Below, piece after piece: positions 1 through 12,781 of a DNA stretch of 64,000 nucleotides. Numbering within the stretch: the first letter of the stretch is position 1; each line of letters opens with the position of its first letter. Under the pieces are notes generated by a model. The model did not search any database. It worked only from the letters and a program-made list of their open reading frames with translations, and was not told the DNA's origin. A program made the position numbers and the translations under genes. Source of the DNA: an uncultured Phocaeicola sp. (GTDB lineage: Bacteria > Bacteroidota > Bacteroidia > Bacteroidales > Bacteroidaceae); the NCBI GenBank assembly GCA_947581855.1, contig CANPVZ010000008.1, positions 94,466 through 158,465 on the forward strand, given 5' to 3'.

Positions 1-2174
1 ACAGCAATGTCCGTAACAGGCACACCGTATTGCAAGAGTGCCTGACAACGAGTAATATAATCAACCAAAGCTTTTCCACCATTCTTCCACCAAGTATTAT
101 CACGTTGGAAGAACAAGCCGATTCCGTCAAGCGTCATGCCGGGCTTTTTATCCATATAAGGATTATGCACGTACACATGGAAGAAAAGCTTATTAATGCC
201 TAACGCATAATTTCTGTCCAATAAGGTTTTCAACATAGCCGGAGTTTCGTCCCAAGTGCCTCTTACTTCTGTAAAACCTTCCGCTTGAATAATATTCTTA
301 CCATAAATATGCGCTCCGCTAATCGCATCCAGCATATCATTCAACTTATCGTGAGTAGGGCTTCTCAACCAAAATTCGCCCATCGGCAGATCCACCATCT
401 GATAATGAAGCAAACCGTCACTTACCATCGTAGGCGCTACACATTCTGCCGAGAACCGGCATCCGTATTCTTTAGCACTTTCCGCCAACACTTGGTAGAA
501 AACATCTTTTACCAACTCGGCTATCGTTGTCCTAACATCACGCAATATTCGTTCCGATGTCTGGGCACTATCCAACGGAATACCTGCCAATAGAGGCAGA
601 TAGGGCATTAAATCATAGCCTCTTCTCTTCTTAAATTCCTCGGCAAAGTTATCGCTCCAGTTTTGACTTCCACATTCCCAACTATCGACATGCATATATT
701 TCAATACCCGATGAGCTAAATCCGGTCCTACCTCAGTAAATACCTTTCCAAACCAATTATCAAATTGCTTACGCACCATCGGAGCACTGAATTTATTACA
801 CTCCAAACCTTTACCGCCACCTCCGGTAGCATTCGTATGTCCGGTAGCAGTATGTCCCATGCGAAGAATGCGCCATTGTCCTTTAGGCAACGTTGCCGTC
901 AACTGACCATCACGCATCGAAGTGGTAAGATTCAATACGTCTTCTTTCTTTATGCAATCAGCTACCGGCACTTCTTCAACAGGAGTATCTTTTGCTACAC
1001 GCCACACTAACCCGGCTTTACCTTCCCACTGATTCAAGCGAGGTTGGGAATGCAAAACAAGCTGTTTAATTTTCAGATTCGGCTTCCATTTAGCAGCATC
1101 CATATCTTCACTGCCCGGTTCGCTTCCTACCGGTGTCCAATAAAAACGGAAATAGCGCGCGGTAGTAGCAGGAATAGAATGTGTTGAATTCTCATCGGTA
1201 TTCTGCCATCCCTGACGTGCCGGAGTTAGTTGTTTCACTGTATAGAATATCACACCGTCATTGCTAGCCATTACTTTCAAACGATGTGCCTGATAATTGT
1301 TACCATTCAACACAATTTCAACATTTCGGCAAGTAACAGGAGTTTCGTATTCATATTGAATCCAACAGGGTACGGAAGAACGAATCACACCCGATTCATC
1401 TATCGAAACTGATTTCTTTGCATCCGCTTCTTCTTTTATATTACCACAGGTGATTTTCGGCACTTGCGTAATTTCCTCTCCTCTCAAAGGCAATGCTAAC
1501 AAAGCAATATCTTCATAATAGCCTTCAAAACTTTCGGGTACAGGTAATCTCAAGTTCTGTATTTTTCCTCCTTGAACAATCGTATCGCAAAAAACAACTT
1601 TCTGCATCGACTCCTCTGGGGTAATCCAAGGACCACCGGCTAAAGCAAACCCATCGCAAATATGCATGCCCAATTTCAAACCCAAACGGTCGGCCTCCTG
1701 CATGCTGTAACGAACCATTTTCCACCATTCCGGTGACAATTGTTCCGCTTTTCCCTGATACTGTTTCCCTTGCTCTACGGATTTGATTGGCATCAAATAG
1801 GCTCCTCCCAAACCAATTTGCTTCATTGCTTCCAAATCGGCTTTAATACCTTCCCGGCTTACGGCGCCGTACATCCAATACCAAAAAGTCCACGGTTTAG
1901 CCTCATCCGAAGGTTTGTCGAAAAGCTGCTGCAAAGATTTCCCACCCTGAGCTTGCGAATTGTCTGCAGAAAATAAAAAGGTACTTTGTTCTTTTTCCAA
2001 CAAACCAACCTGCGGACAAAACGAACTTCCTGCTGAAAGCAAAAACGAAGCCTCTTCCGCTTCTAACGGTGAGTCTACGAAAGGCTGTTGCGTTTTCTGC
2101 GCCGGAGCTTGCAGTGAAAACACTGCAAGCCAGGTCCATGCAAATACCGCTTTAACTAATATATTATAATTCAT
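1..2174 (-). CDS. GH106 alpha-L-rhamnosidase (C-terminus beyond window edge)
   Basis: Open from ATG at 2172-2174 to the left edge, about 724 codons; the 3' part lies outside. The N-terminus is a signal peptide ending near SLQAPAQ, so the enzyme is exported. The catalytic region opens with PWTFWYWMYGAVSREG, the usual start of GH106 rhamnosidases, and I can read VDSWECGSQNWSDNF and QAEGFTEVRGTW, which carry candidate catalytic glutamates. About 50 Ser/Ala/Glu-rich residues lie between the signal peptide and this region and look like a linker. It most resembles BT_0986, reported to remove rhamnose from RG-II chain B (recalled, not checked). It is the last gene seen in the left-arm operon, 8 bp after the upstream GH2 stop. 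Family assignment is firm; the exact linkage is inferred. Confidence 0.88.
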   Translation of the reverse strand, partial: MNYNILVKAVFAWTWLAVFSLQAPAQKTQQPFVDSPLEAEEASFLLSAGSSFCPQVGLLEKEQSTFLFSADNSQAQGGKSLQQLFDKPSDEAKPWTFWYWMYGAVSREGIKADLEAMKQIGLGGAYLMPIKSVEQGKQYQGKAEQLSPEWWKMVRYSMQEADRLGLKLGMHICDGFALAGGPWITPEESMQKVVFCDTIVQGGKIQNLRLPVPESFEGYYEDIALLALPLRGEEITQVPKITCGNIKEEADAKKSVSIDESGVIRSSVPCWIQYEYETPVTCRNVEIVLNGNNYQAHRLKVMASNDGVIFYTVKQLTPARQGWQNTDENSTHSIPATTARYFRFYWTPVGSEPGSEDMDAAKWKPNLKIKQLVLHSQPRLNQWEGKAGLVWRVAKDTPVEEVPVADCIKKEDVLNLTTSMRDGQLTATLPKGQWRILRMGHTATGHTNATGGGGKGLECNKFSAPMVRKQFDNWFGKVFTEVGPDLAHRVLKYMHVDSWECGSQNWSDNFAEEFKKRRGYDLMPYLPLLAGIPLDSAQTSERILRDVRTTIAELVKDVFYQVLAESAKEYGCRFSAECVAPTMVSDGLLHYQMVDLPMGEFWLRSPTHDKLNDMLDAISGAHIYGKNIIQAEGFTEVRGTWDETPAMLKTLLDRNYALGINKLFFHVYVHNPYMDKKPGMTLDGIGLFFQRDNTWWKNGGKALVDYITRCQALLQYGVPVTDIA

Positions 2175-2182
2175 TCGTCTTC

Positions 2183-5026
2183 TTATTCAAATCGTAAAAC
2201 AATGCGGCCGGTTTGAGGTCCATCTACCCATTTAGCCTGCGAAGAAGGACCAATCAAATCGGTAGTATTCACTTTATTACGTACCGGAGGAATGACTTTC
2301 ATTACGGAAATACCTGTTTTCGGCAACGTGTAAAGAATATGGTCGCGTCCGTCACGAGGCTCATATAAGCCAATATAGCTTTCGGGTGTTTCATTCTGAA
2401 TGCAAATAGTACCATCCTGTGTTTTCAGGTTCATCCATGAAACATTAGCAAAATAACCTTTAAATTCAGGATAAGTGAAACTCTCCGCCGGAATCGGGTC
2501 GTTGTAATCATTCTCCCATACTCCATACTGCGGACCGTGCAAACGATTCTGCCATACACGGTACGGACCATCACCAACCCACCGTTTACTTATTACTTTA
2601 TCTTCTGGATAATCGAATTTTACTCCCATCAAATCAACTACACCACTAAAGTTGTAGGTAAAATCCAAAGCAGCCGAGCCATCCGGAGCAATTGTCCATT
2701 GAGCCTTGTCGAAACAGCCGAGTTTGTAATTGGCTGTTACCACAATAGAATTATCTTTCTCCTTTACATCTAATCCGACAAACTTGCCTACATCTTCAAA
2801 TTCTTCATATTGTGTTTTCTTCTTTTCGGCATCTTTATCATCATGGTTATAGAACTGATCCATAGAACGATCGGCACGACGTGCACAGATAAAACGAGGA
2901 CCGTCTTTCAAATCAATATTCTTACCATTTAAAGCAACACCTTTCAACTGACCGTCCTTTTTACAGAATGTATAGGTGCGCCCGTTTGCCGTCACAGTCA
3001 GTTTTTGCTCATCCTGACGATAAGTCGGCTTGCCTCCCTGATAACTCTGAGGAATACCCTTTTGCTGATAAGTCAACGGATAACTCCATGTAAACAACTC
3101 GTCACCATAAGTATCAATCACGGTTACCTGCAATGCATCCGCTCCGTCTTTTGCAAACGGAATCTTCACGGTTCCGGCGCTATGAGGAGCCACATCAGTC
3201 CCTTTCACTTCACCCTGAGCCAACACCTTCACACCACCATTTTCATTGTATGCAGGGAATTGAACGCGTTTCCATACGAAACGGCAAGTATTCAGGTTAA
3301 GGAAGTCATAACGATTTTCTATCTGAAGCACTCCATCGAAATCCTTGTTTATATTCTTGTTCATAATTTGTACGGGGCACCAAACTTCCTTGATGGTCCA
3401 GTAACTCCCTTCTTTCTCATGGTGAGGACCTACGATACCATCGGCTCCATAATTACCGCAGTTGTCAATAAAGCCATTCATGTCCACCCGTTTTACTCCT
3501 TCATCGGCCAATACCCATAAGAAACCGCCGGCACAACGAGGATGTTTACGCATCATCTCCCAATAATCGTATAAACCGGCTCCATGTCCCCCATCATAAA
3601 GCCCATGCAGAAATTCGGTAGGCATAAAGATTTCCGGTTTGCGCATATAGTTCTGACTTTCGCCATACGAACGGTAGTGCATGGTTTCGAATCCGCCGAA
3701 GTTACCTTGCGGATGCAATACGGGACGCTTTTGCGGGTCATATTTATGGAACTCATCGTTTAACTCATCATTCCAACCTTTTTCATTACCATTACTCCAC
3801 CAAATGATACATGGATGATTTACATCCCGTTCCACCATTTCTTTTACTAACTTCTGTCCAACCACAGTTTCATGTTTGCCATGCCAGCCCGACAATTCAT
3901 CCATTAAATAGAGTCCGAGCGAATCGCATGCTTCGTAGAATTCGGGATCTGCCGGATAGTGTGATAAACGCACGGCATTCATATTCATGCTTTTTATCAA
4001 TAACACGTCCTCAATATTCTTTGCCTTACTCAAAGTACGACCACTTTCGGGACGGAAACTGTGGCGGTTGACACCACGGATATTTACGCGCACTCCGTTA
4101 ATATAAAGTCCGTCACTTTCTCTCACTTCAATAGTACGGAAACCAAACTTCTGATTTTCCTGATGGAGCACTCTTCCCGAAGCATCCGTCAACGTAAATT
4201 GAGCGTTGTACAAATTAGGTGTTTCAGCTGTCCACAACGCCGGATTATTCACTTTCAGACGTGCAACACACTGGTCACTGCCTGTGCGGACAGGAGTAGT
4301 GCCTTCAGCCACTTTCTTTCCCTTTTTATCGAACAAAACGGTTTTTACCGAAGCTCCTTCCACAGCCATATTCAGATAGCAATTCGCATTAAAAGTTCCA
4401 TCAGCTTGGGCATCGATAGCCAAATGATGAATGTTTTGTGCCGGACGAGCCAACATAAATACCGGACGGAAGATACCTCCGAAATTCCAATAATCGGCAC
4501 GACGCTCTGACAGGTTTACACCTGCATTTTCACTCTCCTTGCTAACTGTCACTTCTAATACATTCTTCTTTTTCGGCCCGAAAAAGACACGGTCACTCAC
4601 ATCATAAGTAAAGCGATAAAACGCTCCCTGGTGCATCGAACCGGCTTTACGACCATTAATCTTTACCTGTGTATCCGTCATAGATGCTTCAAACACCAGC
4701 TCTATCTGTTTGCCATTCCACGATTCAGGAAGTTCAAACTCATATTTATACATTCCTTTCTCACTGGCAACACCTTCCGGAAAAGCTTTTCCATAGAATT
4801 TCATTCCATACTGATAGGTTCCGAATCCCTGTAGTTCCCAGCAGGAAGGAACACCAATCTTAGTCCATTTACCGGAATTATTGCCTTCGGTACACATGAA
4901 ATCCCATTGTACCATGTCATCACATCCTGTACCCGAAAGATACTGTTTTTCCGTTTGTACGGACTGTTGGGCAAAAAGAGCGGTTGCCCACAACAACGAA
5001 AAGAGAAGAGTCACTGTTTTTTTCAT
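2183..5026 (-). CDS. GH2 exo-glycosidase (RG-II beta-galacturonidase candidate)
   Basis: 947 residues with a signal peptide (MKKTVTLLFSLLWATALFAQ). The order is GH2 sugar-binding (about 40-195), Ig-like (200-310), TIM barrel (315-600) and C-terminal beta domains. The acid/base is E415 in SNGNEKGW and the nucleophile E471 in PTEFLHG, so both catalytic glutamates are intact. It sits 27 bp after the next GH2 and 8 bp before GH106, with no promoter between. By order and length it corresponds to BT_0992, which I recall as the GH2 beta-galacturonidase acting on chain A. The pair of adjacent GH2 genes could be assigned the other way round, so substrate is an inference; family and retaining mechanism are well supported. 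Confidence 0.88.
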   Translation of the reverse strand: MKKTVTLLFSLLWATALFAQQSVQTEKQYLSGTGCDDMVQWDFMCTEGNNSGKWTKIGVPSCWELQGFGTYQYGMKFYGKAFPEGVASEKGMYKYEFELPESWNGKQIELVFEASMTDTQVKINGRKAGSMHQGAFYRFTYDVSDRVFFGPKKKNVLEVTVSKESENAGVNLSERRADYWNFGGIFRPVFMLARPAQNIHHLAIDAQADGTFNANCYLNMAVEGASVKTVLFDKKGKKVAEGTTPVRTGSDQCVARLKVNNPALWTAETPNLYNAQFTLTDASGRVLHQENQKFGFRTIEVRESDGLYINGVRVNIRGVNRHSFRPESGRTLSKAKNIEDVLLIKSMNMNAVRLSHYPADPEFYEACDSLGLYLMDELSGWHGKHETVVGQKLVKEMVERDVNHPCIIWWSNGNEKGWNDELNDEFHKYDPQKRPVLHPQGNFGGFETMHYRSYGESQNYMRKPEIFMPTEFLHGLYDGGHGAGLYDYWEMMRKHPRCAGGFLWVLADEGVKRVDMNGFIDNCGNYGADGIVGPHHEKEGSYWTIKEVWCPVQIMNKNINKDFDGVLQIENRYDFLNLNTCRFVWKRVQFPAYNENGGVKVLAQGEVKGTDVAPHSAGTVKIPFAKDGADALQVTVIDTYGDELFTWSYPLTYQQKGIPQSYQGGKPTYRQDEQKLTVTANGRTYTFCKKDGQLKGVALNGKNIDLKDGPRFICARRADRSMDQFYNHDDKDAEKKKTQYEEFEDVGKFVGLDVKEKDNSIVVTANYKLGCFDKAQWTIAPDGSAALDFTYNFSGVVDLMGVKFDYPEDKVISKRWVGDGPYRVWQNRLHGPQYGVWENDYNDPIPAESFTYPEFKGYFANVSWMNLKTQDGTICIQNETPESYIGLYEPRDGRDHILYTLPKTGISVMKVIPPVRNKVNTTDLIGPSSQAKWVDGPQTGRIVLRFE

Positions 5027-5053
5027 ATAATCGATTCTAATTTATTTTTTCTT

Positions 5054-8332
<3,279 letters not shown>

Positions 8333-8413
8333 TTATTATTAGCCGTTTTACAACGGTGTGTTAAAACTTATATTATCAATCTTATAGCATCAATCTAAAC
8401 TGAGGCCGTATAT

Positions 8414-8501
8414 CCTCGTGACGTAGACAGCTCTACATCGCGACAGAGAGCTATCTACGTCACGACGTTGAGCTGTCAAGCTCAGAACTTAGAGCGGTGC
8501 A
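8414..8501. repeat. 22-bp degenerate tandem repeat, four units
   Basis: Units at 8414-8435, 8436-8457, 8458-8479 and 8480-8501 are each exactly 22 bp. They share a pattern c-g/a-t-c-r-y-g-a-c...g-a-g-c-t-r-t-c-t-a. Unit 2 contains cgcgacagagagctatcta. The same family recurs at 27611-27720. It lies between two GH genes inside the left-arm operon, outside any open frame. Confidence 0.75.
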
Positions 8502-8547
8502 GCTTTTCAAGTCCCGACCCTCATTATTACCACAAAATTATATTATT

Positions 8548-8570
8548 CCCACCGGCCGAACGCCGGCGGG
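8548..8570 (-). terminator. GC-rich hairpin directly after the GH137/GH2 stop codon
   Basis: On the minus strand CCCGCCGGC pairs with GCCGGUGGG (9 bp with one G-U) around a 5-nt loop, starting 6 nt after the stop of the GH137+GH2 gene. The following A/T-rich stretch lacks a clean U-run, so it may be a partial terminator or a 3'-end stabiliser that tunes expression of the downstream genes. Confidence 0.55.
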
Positions 8571-8576
8571 CTTTAT

Positions 8577-11500
8577 TTACTGCACATCCAACGCATCAAA
8601 AGAAAGTTTGTCCATATTCTCGGCAGACAAAATCACCTTATAGGTTCCTGCATTGATATAACCTCCGGTAGTAGTGCTCATCATACGCCACTTTTCCGGG
8701 GTATCAGGAAAAGTCAACGTATCATTCTTCAGTACACTGCCGTTTGGAGCAATCAGTTTCAAGTTTACAGGAATAGGTTTTCCGCTCAAATTCATAAACT
8801 TAAAGCGTAATGCGTATACTTGCGCCAATCCGGTGGATATCGTCCATTCAATGCTATTATTCTTACCCGCGCCGAAGAAGACACCTATATGTTTTTTAAA
8901 CTCTTTCTTCATAAATTTCCCCTTCAACGCCGCATTCTCTGCTTCGTAAGTTACACTGGCACGGGCATTTTTATCCTCAGGTAACATTTCTGTCGGCATC
9001 TTCTCTATCACCTCCTTACCTGCTTTTTCCCAGCTCCACGAAGAAGTTGTGCTTTGTAAAGGTTGTAAAGGAGTTTTCGAGGCTATGGCTATAGCGGAAA
9101 TCACCGCTTGACCGGCTTTCACTTCCGGAAAGTCGATAATCAGCTTTCCACCTTTCACTTCGGCATCCACTACTTTTTTCAAGGCGCCGTCATGACCGGC
9201 TTCCGCCCATATATCTAGATCGTCAATGACAGTTTTACCATTTACGGCCACATCAAAGATACGAAGTCCTTCGCAATCGGTTCCGACACCTCCACCCGTG
9301 CCATGCCAAGGCTCCGTAAAGTAAAGTTCAACCCGGTATGTACCGTCGGGAAGCGGGAACTGGTAGTTCAGTTTGTGGCGTCCGAAACGGAAATTCTGGA
9401 AGAGCTTCCAATCGCGAGTTCTCCGTATAGGGTCGTAAGTCACGCGCTGACTTGCCTGATAAGGAGAGAATCCCTCGAATGCTTCCGCCCAAGAGTGAGA
9501 GTAAGTAGAATCATCCGTAGCCCATTGCTGGCCGAACTCATCAGTGTATGCGTCTCCACCGCAATTCATACGGTAAAGATAGGAATATCCGTCCTCCCCT
9601 TTCAACAAAGGAGTCACCTCCTTATATAATGCCTCAAAATGCGGTGCTTTTTCCAGATTATTCAATACAACGATGTCTTCCGCCACCGCTTTACCTTTGT
9701 AATATCCTACGGCACGAAGTACATTATAACGAATATCACGGTTCTCCCACACAAAGTGAGTCCCAACGCCCTGATTAACCTTTCGTCCCAAGAAAGCTTC
9801 ATTCGCCGCATCATTATAGAGAAGTACTGAATCACAATTACTATAGACTTCTATCGTTGCACGCCGACGCTTCTCGAAACGGTCGGGCCAGGTATGTGAT
9901 ACGATGTAAACCATCGGATCTTTTTTAGCGTCCGTATAGTTGGCACGATACATATAATATACATCCAAAGGCTCCTCCCAAGGAGTAGTCAAACCTTTGT
10001 AATTGAAAGGACCCACCTTATCAATTTTACGATAAGCCTCATCCGGCTGTCGGCGACCTGGGTTATCATGACTACTGAATATCCATTGAAAATGCCCGCA
10101 CAAGCTATCTTTTGCTTTCTCGGCCAAACGAATTTTCGTTTCCATCAGCTGGCACATGCGCTCTTCACTCCAAGGTCCCTTCGGATCAAAATCCGCCGGT
10201 TCCGTATGAAAGTCAATGCTGCGCCAAGCGCCATATTCGCCATTAAGCAACTGGTTAGGTTGCGACAACTCTGCATCGTATTTATTTATATCTCCGCCAT
10301 ACGTTCCGCTCCAGTTCTGAATTACATTCCAATCGGTTCCTTCTCCCCCGTTACAGGTAGTGATAACACGCATATTACGAGCTGTCGGATCCATTTCTCG
10401 GATAATCTCACTACATTCCTGAGCAAACTCACGAGGAAGAGTGCTTTCGTTCTGCAATCCCCACATCACTACGGAAGGAGAGTTACGGCGTTCTTTCACC
10501 CACTGACGAAGCAGTTTCTTAAAGTTTTCACGGAATTCCGGGGTATCATACCAGATATGGGCAGAGAACTGGGTCCAGAAAAGAATTCCATTCTTATCCC
10601 AATAACTCTGGTAGTCCAGATGATGAGGTTGATGTGCATCGCGAAACGCATTAAAACCCGCATTTTTTATTTGTTTCACCCGTGCCGCGATCTGTTCTCT
10701 ACTAAATGCATGACTTTGTCCGAACTGATGTTCGTATTCACAAACACCGTTTAAAAACACAGACTTTCCATTCAGATAGAAACGCCCGTCTCCATCATTA
10801 CGTTTTACCGGCCAACTGATAATCCGAATCCCAAACGGAGTAGAAATCTCATCCGTAGTTTTTCCATTACGTTTAATCATGGATGCCAGTTTATAGAGGT
10901 AAGGTCGTTCTGTGCTCCATAAAACAGGATTTTTTACGGGAGCCTGTTGTTTAATGATCTTAGTCTCACCCGGCGCCAAGGTTACATTTTCTGCCAAACG
11001 GAATACTTGCGCACCGTCTTCATTGCTGAACTTATTGACAAATTCTACGGTTTCCGTAGTCTTACCATAGTTCGTTAACTCTGTTTCAATAAACACCCTC
11101 TCAGCTTTGTCATCATTCCAAATATGCACACCAAACGGATCTATACGGATTTCATCGGTTATCTCTAACGTTACAGGACGGAAGATACCCAACGGCTGAG
11201 AACCTTCGCTAAATCCCCATTCCGACGAACAGCCCCCGCAAACCCAAGGCATATCGGCAATCATTTCAGGATGTTCCGCTTTTACTTCCAATCGATTGGT
11301 TTGTCCAAGTTTTAATGCATCCGTTACATCCAAAGTCAATGTAGTACGACCTACCGGATGACGTCCGAAATCCACTCCGTTCACTTTTATAGTAGCATAC
11401 GTTCCAACACCCTCAAAACGTAAGAAGTAGCGTTTGTTTCCTTCCAACTGCGGTACGGCAAAATCCTTTTGATACATAGCCGTTCCATGCAGATTTCCGT

Positions 11501-12767
11501 GTGTCAATTGGCGATAACCATAATAGTCATCCCAATTATGAGGAATATTCACTGTTTTCAACGACTGCTGTTTGTTCGGTTGTTTCTCATCAACCAACCA
11601 AGTTTTCCAGTTCTGTTCCAAATCCAAAGAAACTCTTCGGTCTTTAGACGGGCGTTTGGGAAAACGCACGGCAGAGCGCCCCATCGGTTTGCTTGTTGCC
11701 ACAGCAATACCCCGTTGTTCGGCATTATTCACTGCACAATAGAAATGATATACCACTCCGTCATGTTTCACTACATAGCTCTTATGTGCAAACATTTCAT
11801 CGTAGTCTTTTGTCGGATAAATCAAATCGTCACCTTGCCAGTCGTCCCACGTAAGCAGGTCGTAACTGCAAGCAAATGTATTGAATGCTTTATATGGACG
11901 ACTCGGGTTAAAAGCAGAAAAATAGAACATAACATAAACATCCCCCATTTTCTGTATCTGTGCATCACCGGTAATTGTTCCCTGCGCCTCATGCGCAAAG
12001 ACCGGATTTCCCTCATAACGCTTCCATTTCTTCATATCCTTGGACAACGCTATGCCAATACGTTCCCCCTTCAGGCCGGTTTCCGGATGAACTCCACCAG
12101 CATTGTAATACATTATAAAAGGAGCACCTAATGTTTTATTCTTATCCCAATAGACAGTACTTTTATATTGAGTCAGCGCCTCCCACCACTGCACATCCTT
12201 ATCTTTAACAGAGAGAACAGGCTTATCGAGTGCTTCCCACTCATGAGAGACTCCTGGATTACCTTTCGTCCAAGCTAAACCGACATATAAGGGTGCATTC
12301 ACGGCCTCATAACCTGTACCTTCACCACCGATATAGGTCATCCAGCAACGGTCTTTATAACGTTGTATGGCATAATTGCCTCCCCATTCCATATCAATCA
12401 AACCAGGGAAGCCTCCCCGTTGGTTTGCATCCCAAGCTCCGTCCCGATAGGAAAGAATTCGTCCCAGCGTTTTCCATTCAAGTAAGTTATCACTCTCTGC
12501 CAGCCAGGTTTCATACCCCCGTCCGTCTTTCGCACCTTTTCCGTTGTATATTACATAAGTCATGTACCACTTTCCGTTCTCTTGAAACACAGTGGGACAA
12601 TCTATTTTATAATTGTTGTTCTCAGGAGCGATTACCATTCCGTACTTATACGGAGTTTTTGCTTCCTCGTAAATCTCGGCCATCCGCTCCTGCGAGACGT
12701 GGCGTTGCGCATATCCGTTCATCAACGCCCATCCCGCAAGTGCGAACAATAAAAGTCTTTTCTTCAT
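8577..12767 (-). CDS. GH137 beta-L-arabinofuranosidase + GH2 beta-glucuronidase fusion
   Basis: 1396 residues with a signal peptide (MKKRLLLFALAGWALMNGYAQ). Residues about 25-370 form a five-bladed propeller (KIDCPTVFQENGKWYMTYV) matching GH137. Residues about 380-1050 are a GH2 with acid/base E774 (LQNESTLP) and candidate nucleophile E844 (LNGEYGAW). A malectin-like domain follows (about 1070-1245), then a C-terminal CBM-like beta sandwich (about 1265-1396). The architecture matches BT_0996, in which GH137 removes L-Araf from chain B and GH2 removes D-GlcA from chain A (recalled). The fusion therefore links two side chains in one polypeptide. It starts 14 bp after GH138. Confidence in the architecture is high. 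Confidence 0.93.
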   Translation of the reverse strand: MKKRLLLFALAGWALMNGYAQRHVSQERMAEIYEEAKTPYKYGMVIAPENNNYKIDCPTVFQENGKWYMTYVIYNGKGAKDGRGYETWLAESDNLLEWKTLGRILSYRDGAWDANQRGGFPGLIDMEWGGNYAIQRYKDRCWMTYIGGEGTGYEAVNAPLYVGLAWTKGNPGVSHEWEALDKPVLSVKDKDVQWWEALTQYKSTVYWDKNKTLGAPFIMYYNAGGVHPETGLKGERIGIALSKDMKKWKRYEGNPVFAHEAQGTITGDAQIQKMGDVYVMFYFSAFNPSRPYKAFNTFACSYDLLTWDDWQGDDLIYPTKDYDEMFAHKSYVVKHDGVVYHFYCAVNNAEQRGIAVATSKPMGRSAVRFPKRPSKDRRVSLDLEQNWKTWLVDEKQPNKQQSLKTVNIPHNWDDYYGYRQLTHGNLHGTAMYQKDFAVPQLEGNKRYFLRFEGVGTYATIKVNGVDFGRHPVGRTTLTLDVTDALKLGQTNRLEVKAEHPEMIADMPWVCGGCSSEWGFSEGSQPLGIFRPVTLEITDEIRIDPFGVHIWNDDKAERVFIETELTNYGKTTETVEFVNKFSNEDGAQVFRLAENVTLAPGETKIIKQQAPVKNPVLWSTERPYLYKLASMIKRNGKTTDEISTPFGIRIISWPVKRNDGDGRFYLNGKSVFLNGVCEYEHQFGQSHAFSREQIAARVKQIKNAGFNAFRDAHQPHHLDYQSYWDKNGILFWTQFSAHIWYDTPEFRENFKKLLRQWVKERRNSPSVVMWGLQNESTLPREFAQECSEIIREMDPTARNMRVITTCNGGEGTDWNVIQNWSGTYGGDINKYDAELSQPNQLLNGEYGAWRSIDFHTEPADFDPKGPWSEERMCQLMETKIRLAEKAKDSLCGHFQWIFSSHDNPGRRQPDEAYRKIDKVGPFNYKGLTTPWEEPLDVYYMYRANYTDAKKDPMVYIVSHTWPDRFEKRRRATIEVYSNCDSVLLYNDAANEAFLGRKVNQGVGTHFVWENRDIRYNVLRAVGYYKGKAVAEDIVVLNNLEKAPHFEALYKEVTPLLKGEDGYSYLYRMNCGGDAYTDEFGQQWATDDSTYSHSWAEAFEGFSPYQASQRVTYDPIRRTRDWKLFQNFRFGRHKLNYQFPLPDGTYRVELYFTEPWHGTGGGVGTDCEGLRIFDVAVNGKTVIDDLDIWAEAGHDGALKKVVDAEVKGGKLIIDFPEVKAGQAVISAIAIASKTPLQPLQSTTSSWSWEKAGKEVIEKMPTEMLPEDKNARASVTYEAENAALKGKFMKKEFKKHIGVFFGAGKNNSIEWTISTGLAQVYALRFKFMNLSGKPIPVNLKLIAPNGSVLKNDTLTFPDTPEKWRMMSTTTGGYINAGTYKVILSAENMDKLSFDALDVQ

Positions 12768-12781
12768 TCGCTGTTTCTATA

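Noticed and set aside
8414..8501. CRISPR array
   Set aside because: Units abut each other without spacers and vary strongly, and no cas genes are present.
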